Of a stretch of 35,416 nt of DNA, positions 33,421-35,416 are shown in pieces (the stretch's first letter is position 1; each line of letters begins with the position of its first letter). The DNA is from Planctomycetota bacterium. GTDB lineage: Bacteria; Planctomycetota; Planctomycetia; Pirellulales; Pirellulaceae. The notes under the pieces were generated by a model, which was not told where the DNA came from, searched no databases, and saw only the letters and a list, made by a program, of their open reading frames with translations. The DNA lies in contig JAFLCP010000080.1 of NCBI GenBank assembly GCA_017303505.1, positions 1 through 35,416 on the forward strand. Direction: 5' to 3'. The translations under genes and the position numbers were made by a program.

Positions 33421-34938
33421 CTAGTCCAAGCGATATCCTTCAGGATACTTTGGCTTGATGAGATCGGCAACGCGAGGTGTCTTGAGCGAGTCAAGATTGG
33501 TTACCTTCAAGTTCTTAGCATCCCATTCGACTTTCTCACCCCAGTCGCCCATTTCGCCGTTTTCGCCACCCTTCGCGGCAGCCCAAACAGCCAAGTTACC
33601 GAGAAGAATGGTCTCAGTAAGCGGTCCGGCGCGGTTGATGAAGTTTGACTTCGCAATCATCGGGTCGCCCGCGATCTTAGCGCGGAAGAGTTCCCACATG
33701 TTGTTGACGTCGTTACCCTTGCCCTTATCTTCAGCGCGTTCGAAATCAACTTTAACTTTGTCGACGCCGCGTAGTTGATATACGCCGCAATAGTCGTCAG
33801 AGCTGTAGAAAGCACCTTTCTCACCGACAACCAACACACCGCTGTCCGAAACGTTGTCGATTCCCCACTTGCTGAAGACTTCCATGGGCGGCTTGTTGCC
33901 ACGGCGGTCATACCACCAGAATGGAATGGCAGGTCGTTCAGATGTTTCAGGGAATTCAAACTTGATGATCGAGCTAGCTGGGAAGCTATCGAAATCATGA
34001 CCGGTTGACTTGGCAACCACAGAGATTGGATCACGCAAACCGCATGATGCGAATGGCACAGTCAACTGATGGCAAGCCATATCGCCCAATGCGCCGGTAC
34101 CAAAATCCCACCAACCACGGTGCTGGAAGGAGTGATACAAGCCTGGCCAGAATTCGCGATAAGGAGCGACACCGATCCAACTCTTCCAATCGACCGTTTC
34201 AAGAGCTCGGCCGATTTCTTCTTTCTTCTTCGAAAGCAATTTTTTGACCAACTCGGCAACTTCTTCTGGAGTTGCATCTGGTTCGTCTTTCTTGATTTCC
34301 GCCATGGCTTGTTCTTCGAACTTCTTCAAGTCCATACGGCGGCCAGGTCCTTGTGCCCATACAGGACGGTTCGACCAAGCATAAACTTCTTTCAAGGTAC
34401 CGAGTACACCCGATTGAATTTGGGCAATCGCTTCGCGCGACGAATCCAAGGCGGTTCCTTGGTTACCCATCTGAGTGCAAACGCCAGTTTCTTTGGCGAC
34501 ATTAGCCAACAAACGAGCTTCATAGATAGTGCGGGTCAATGGCTTTTGTGTGTAGCAACTAATACCCAATCGCATCGCATCCAAGGTTACTGGAGCATGC
34601 ATGTGGTCAGGGGTGCTGACAGTGCAGATATCGATATTCTTGCCATGCTTCGCGAACAATTCGCGATAATCGGTGAAGCGTTCTGCTTCCTTGAACTTGT
34701 CCGAGTTACCTTTGCCTTCCAGTGTTTTGCGATCGACGTCGCAGATCGCCACGACGCGACCAAACAAAGCGGCGTTATCGGAGTCGCTTCCCCCTTTACC
34801 GCCAACGCCAATGGACGCGACATTCAATGTTTCGAGTGCTGAGTTACTTACAGCTGGTCGGCTGCCAGCAGCCACGAAATAGCCGAAGCCCGCCATCGAT
34901 GTGGCTTGCATAAAGCCACGACGTGTTGATTTTGCCAT
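33421..34938 (-). CDS. Gfo/Idh/MocA oxidoreductase, Tat-exported
   Basis: A 505-residue protein with a twin-arginine leader (STRRGFMQATSMAGFGYFVAAG), so it is probably exported folded with its nucleotide bound. The Rossmann domain follows (LNVASIGVGGKGGSD and CDVDRKTLEG), then STPDHMHAPVTLDAMRLG. The active-site Lys sits in QKPLT, where many family members have EKP. GWWDFGTGALGDMACHQ is the hallmark of the planctomycete-rich branch that acts on sugars or sugar-like polyols, though the substrate here is unknown. A charged helical insert of about 50 residues (from MDLKKFEEQAM to EIGRALETVDW) lies mid-protein. AAAGGA precedes the ATG at 34938 by six bases. A terminator follows the gene. Confidence 0.92.
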   Translation of the reverse strand: MAKSTRRGFMQATSMAGFGYFVAAGSRPAVSNSALETLNVASIGVGGKGGSDSDNAALFGRVVAICDVDRKTLEGKGNSDKFKEAERFTDYRELFAKHGKNIDICTVSTPDHMHAPVTLDAMRLGISCYTQKPLTRTIYEARLLANVAKETGVCTQMGNQGTALDSSREAIAQIQSGVLGTLKEVYAWSNRPVWAQGPGRRMDLKKFEEQAMAEIKKDEPDATPEEVAELVKKLLSKKKEEIGRALETVDWKSWIGVAPYREFWPGLYHSFQHRGWWDFGTGALGDMACHQLTVPFASCGLRDPISVVAKSTGHDFDSFPASSIIKFEFPETSERPAIPFWWYDRRGNKPPMEVFSKWGIDNVSDSGVLVVGEKGAFYSSDDYCGVYQLRGVDKVKVDFERAEDKGKGNDVNNMWELFRAKIAGDPMIAKSNFINRAGPLTETILLGNLAVWAAAKGGENGEMGDWGEKVEWDAKNLKVTNLDSLKTPRVADLIKPKYPEGYRLD

Positions 34939-35290
34939 GATAGGTCCTTTCAAAACAATTCAATCTGCAACGCTAGTTGTTAATAGATCCGCACAGTGAA
35001 TACGCCATTATCGGAAGCTTGCCTACCAGAATCACCGAGAAAGCTTGTTCGAACAAGCCACATACATATCAACAGTCACTCGATTTTGAGATCGCTGAAT
35101 GCTGTGGAGAGGAAAGCGAATTCGGCTGGAGGGAATAAGCGGAGGATCGATGGAGAGTGCGTGCCACACCGTCGGCTGGTAATTCAACCGCCCTTATCAT
35201 ATCTCCTCTGGCATGATTTTGCATACTACTTCTTGACTTTTCCCTGCCTAATCAACCAAAAACCACCCTTCCAGACCCCCTCTTCGCGCC
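34939..35290. other. Intergenic region upstream of the Gfo/Idh/MocA gene
   Basis: This 352-base stretch should hold the promoter of the minus-strand oxidoreductase gene. It contains the perfect palindrome at 35043-35058. A 101-codon plus-strand frame crosses it, but it runs into the tandem repeat, lacks a ribosome-binding site and resembles nothing known, so I do not call a gene. Confidence 0.55.
35043..35058. promoter_or_regulatory. Perfect 16-base palindrome upstream of the Gfo/Idh/MocA gene
   Basis: GCTTGTTCGAACAAGC reads the same on both strands and lies 105-120 bases before the ATG at 34938. It is a strong candidate for a dimeric repressor or activator site. Confidence 0.45.
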
Positions 35291-35416
35291 TGAATCACTG
35301 AATCACTGAATCACTGAATCACTGAATCACTGAATCACTGAATCACTGAATCACTGAATCACTGAATCACTGAATCACTGAATCACTGAATCACTGAATC
35401 ACTGAATCACTGAATC
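35291..35416 (+). repeat. Octamer microsatellite (TGAATCAC)n, runs off the window
   Basis: The unit TGAATCAC is repeated perfectly about 15.75 times up to the last base of the window, so the full length is not known. An 8-base unit shifts frame at every copy and brings stop codons, so it is not coding. It starts abruptly after GCGCC. Confidence 0.97.

Noticed and set aside
34069-34842. 257-codon plus-strand open frame
   Set aside because: It is antisense to the Gfo/Idh/MocA gene, and its translation shows no domain and an unnatural composition.
35043-35058. LexA (SOS) box
   Set aside because: The centre GTTCGAAC has the half-sites in the opposite order to the GAAC-N4-GTTC boxes of Gram-positive bacteria, and no damage-response gene is next to it.
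34996-35301. 101-codon plus-strand frame before the microsatellite
   Set aside because: No ribosome-binding site, no recognisable domain, and it ends in the tandem repeat. Better explained as an upstream regulatory region.
35291-35416. CRISPR array
   Set aside because: The unit is 8 bases without spacers, so it is a microsatellite, not repeat-spacer DNA.
1-35416. tRNA, rRNA, transposase or prophage genes
   Set aside because: Reading the gaps by eye showed no cloverleaf, ribosomal signature, or mobile-element gene. A covariance-model scan would be the decisive test.

Overview
The window is chromosomal DNA of a bacterium of the phylum Planctomycetota, most likely of the Pirellula/Rhodopirellula kind. 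The call rests on protein families that are expanded mainly in that phylum: two DUF1549/DUF1553 proteins with planctomycete-type cytochrome motifs, two DUF1501 proteins, one DUF1559 prepilin-like protein, a Tat-exported Gfo/Idh/MocA oxidoreductase, and many secreted proteins of unknown role. No rRNA, tRNA, CRISPR array, transposase or phage gene was recognised. I did not identify genus or species.

Layout. 1-1244 is non-coding or degenerate and rich in hairpins and diverged repeats. 1245-1424 (-) is a small two-helix membrane protein. 1774-7756 (+) is a tight cassette of cytochrome/DUF1549/DUF1553 protein, PPC-domain protein with a coiled-coil tail, and DUF1501 protein. An SDR oxidoreductase and a secreted glycosidase-like protein follow on the same strand. 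10525-12836 (-) encodes a serine hydrolase and a PQQ-type beta-propeller. 12963-14042 (-) and 14202-15476 (+) are divergent genes for a HEAT-like protein and an alkaline-phosphatase-superfamily protein. 15571-17008 (-) holds the DUF1559 protein and a Cys-rich exported protein. 17409-22418 (+) is a coupled ABC operon: ATPase, double-FtsX permease and a secreted partner.

22529-27274 (-) is a second DUF1501 plus giant DUF1549/DUF1553 pair. It is divergent from 27478-29613 (+), an exported alpha/beta hydrolase, across a promoter region with a long inverted repeat. The remainder is on the minus strand: a monooxygenase-fold enzyme, a phosphate-selective-type porin, a leucine-rich-repeat protein and the Gfo/Idh/MocA protein, several with palindromes upstream. 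The window ends inside an octamer microsatellite.

Functional reading (inference). Most genes encode cell-envelope proteins. The DUF1549/1553-DUF1501 pairs, glycosidase-like protein, SDR, sugar-type dehydrogenase and hydrolases fit the uptake and periplasmic breakdown of complex carbohydrates or esters, but no substrate can be read from the sequence. No defence system or biosynthetic cluster stands out. The most unusual items are the constant-spacing repeat modules in 1-1244 and a related palindrome near 31860, the ABC operon with its unknown secreted partner, the active-site variant phosphatase-fold protein, and the set of palindromes in front of minus-strand genes.
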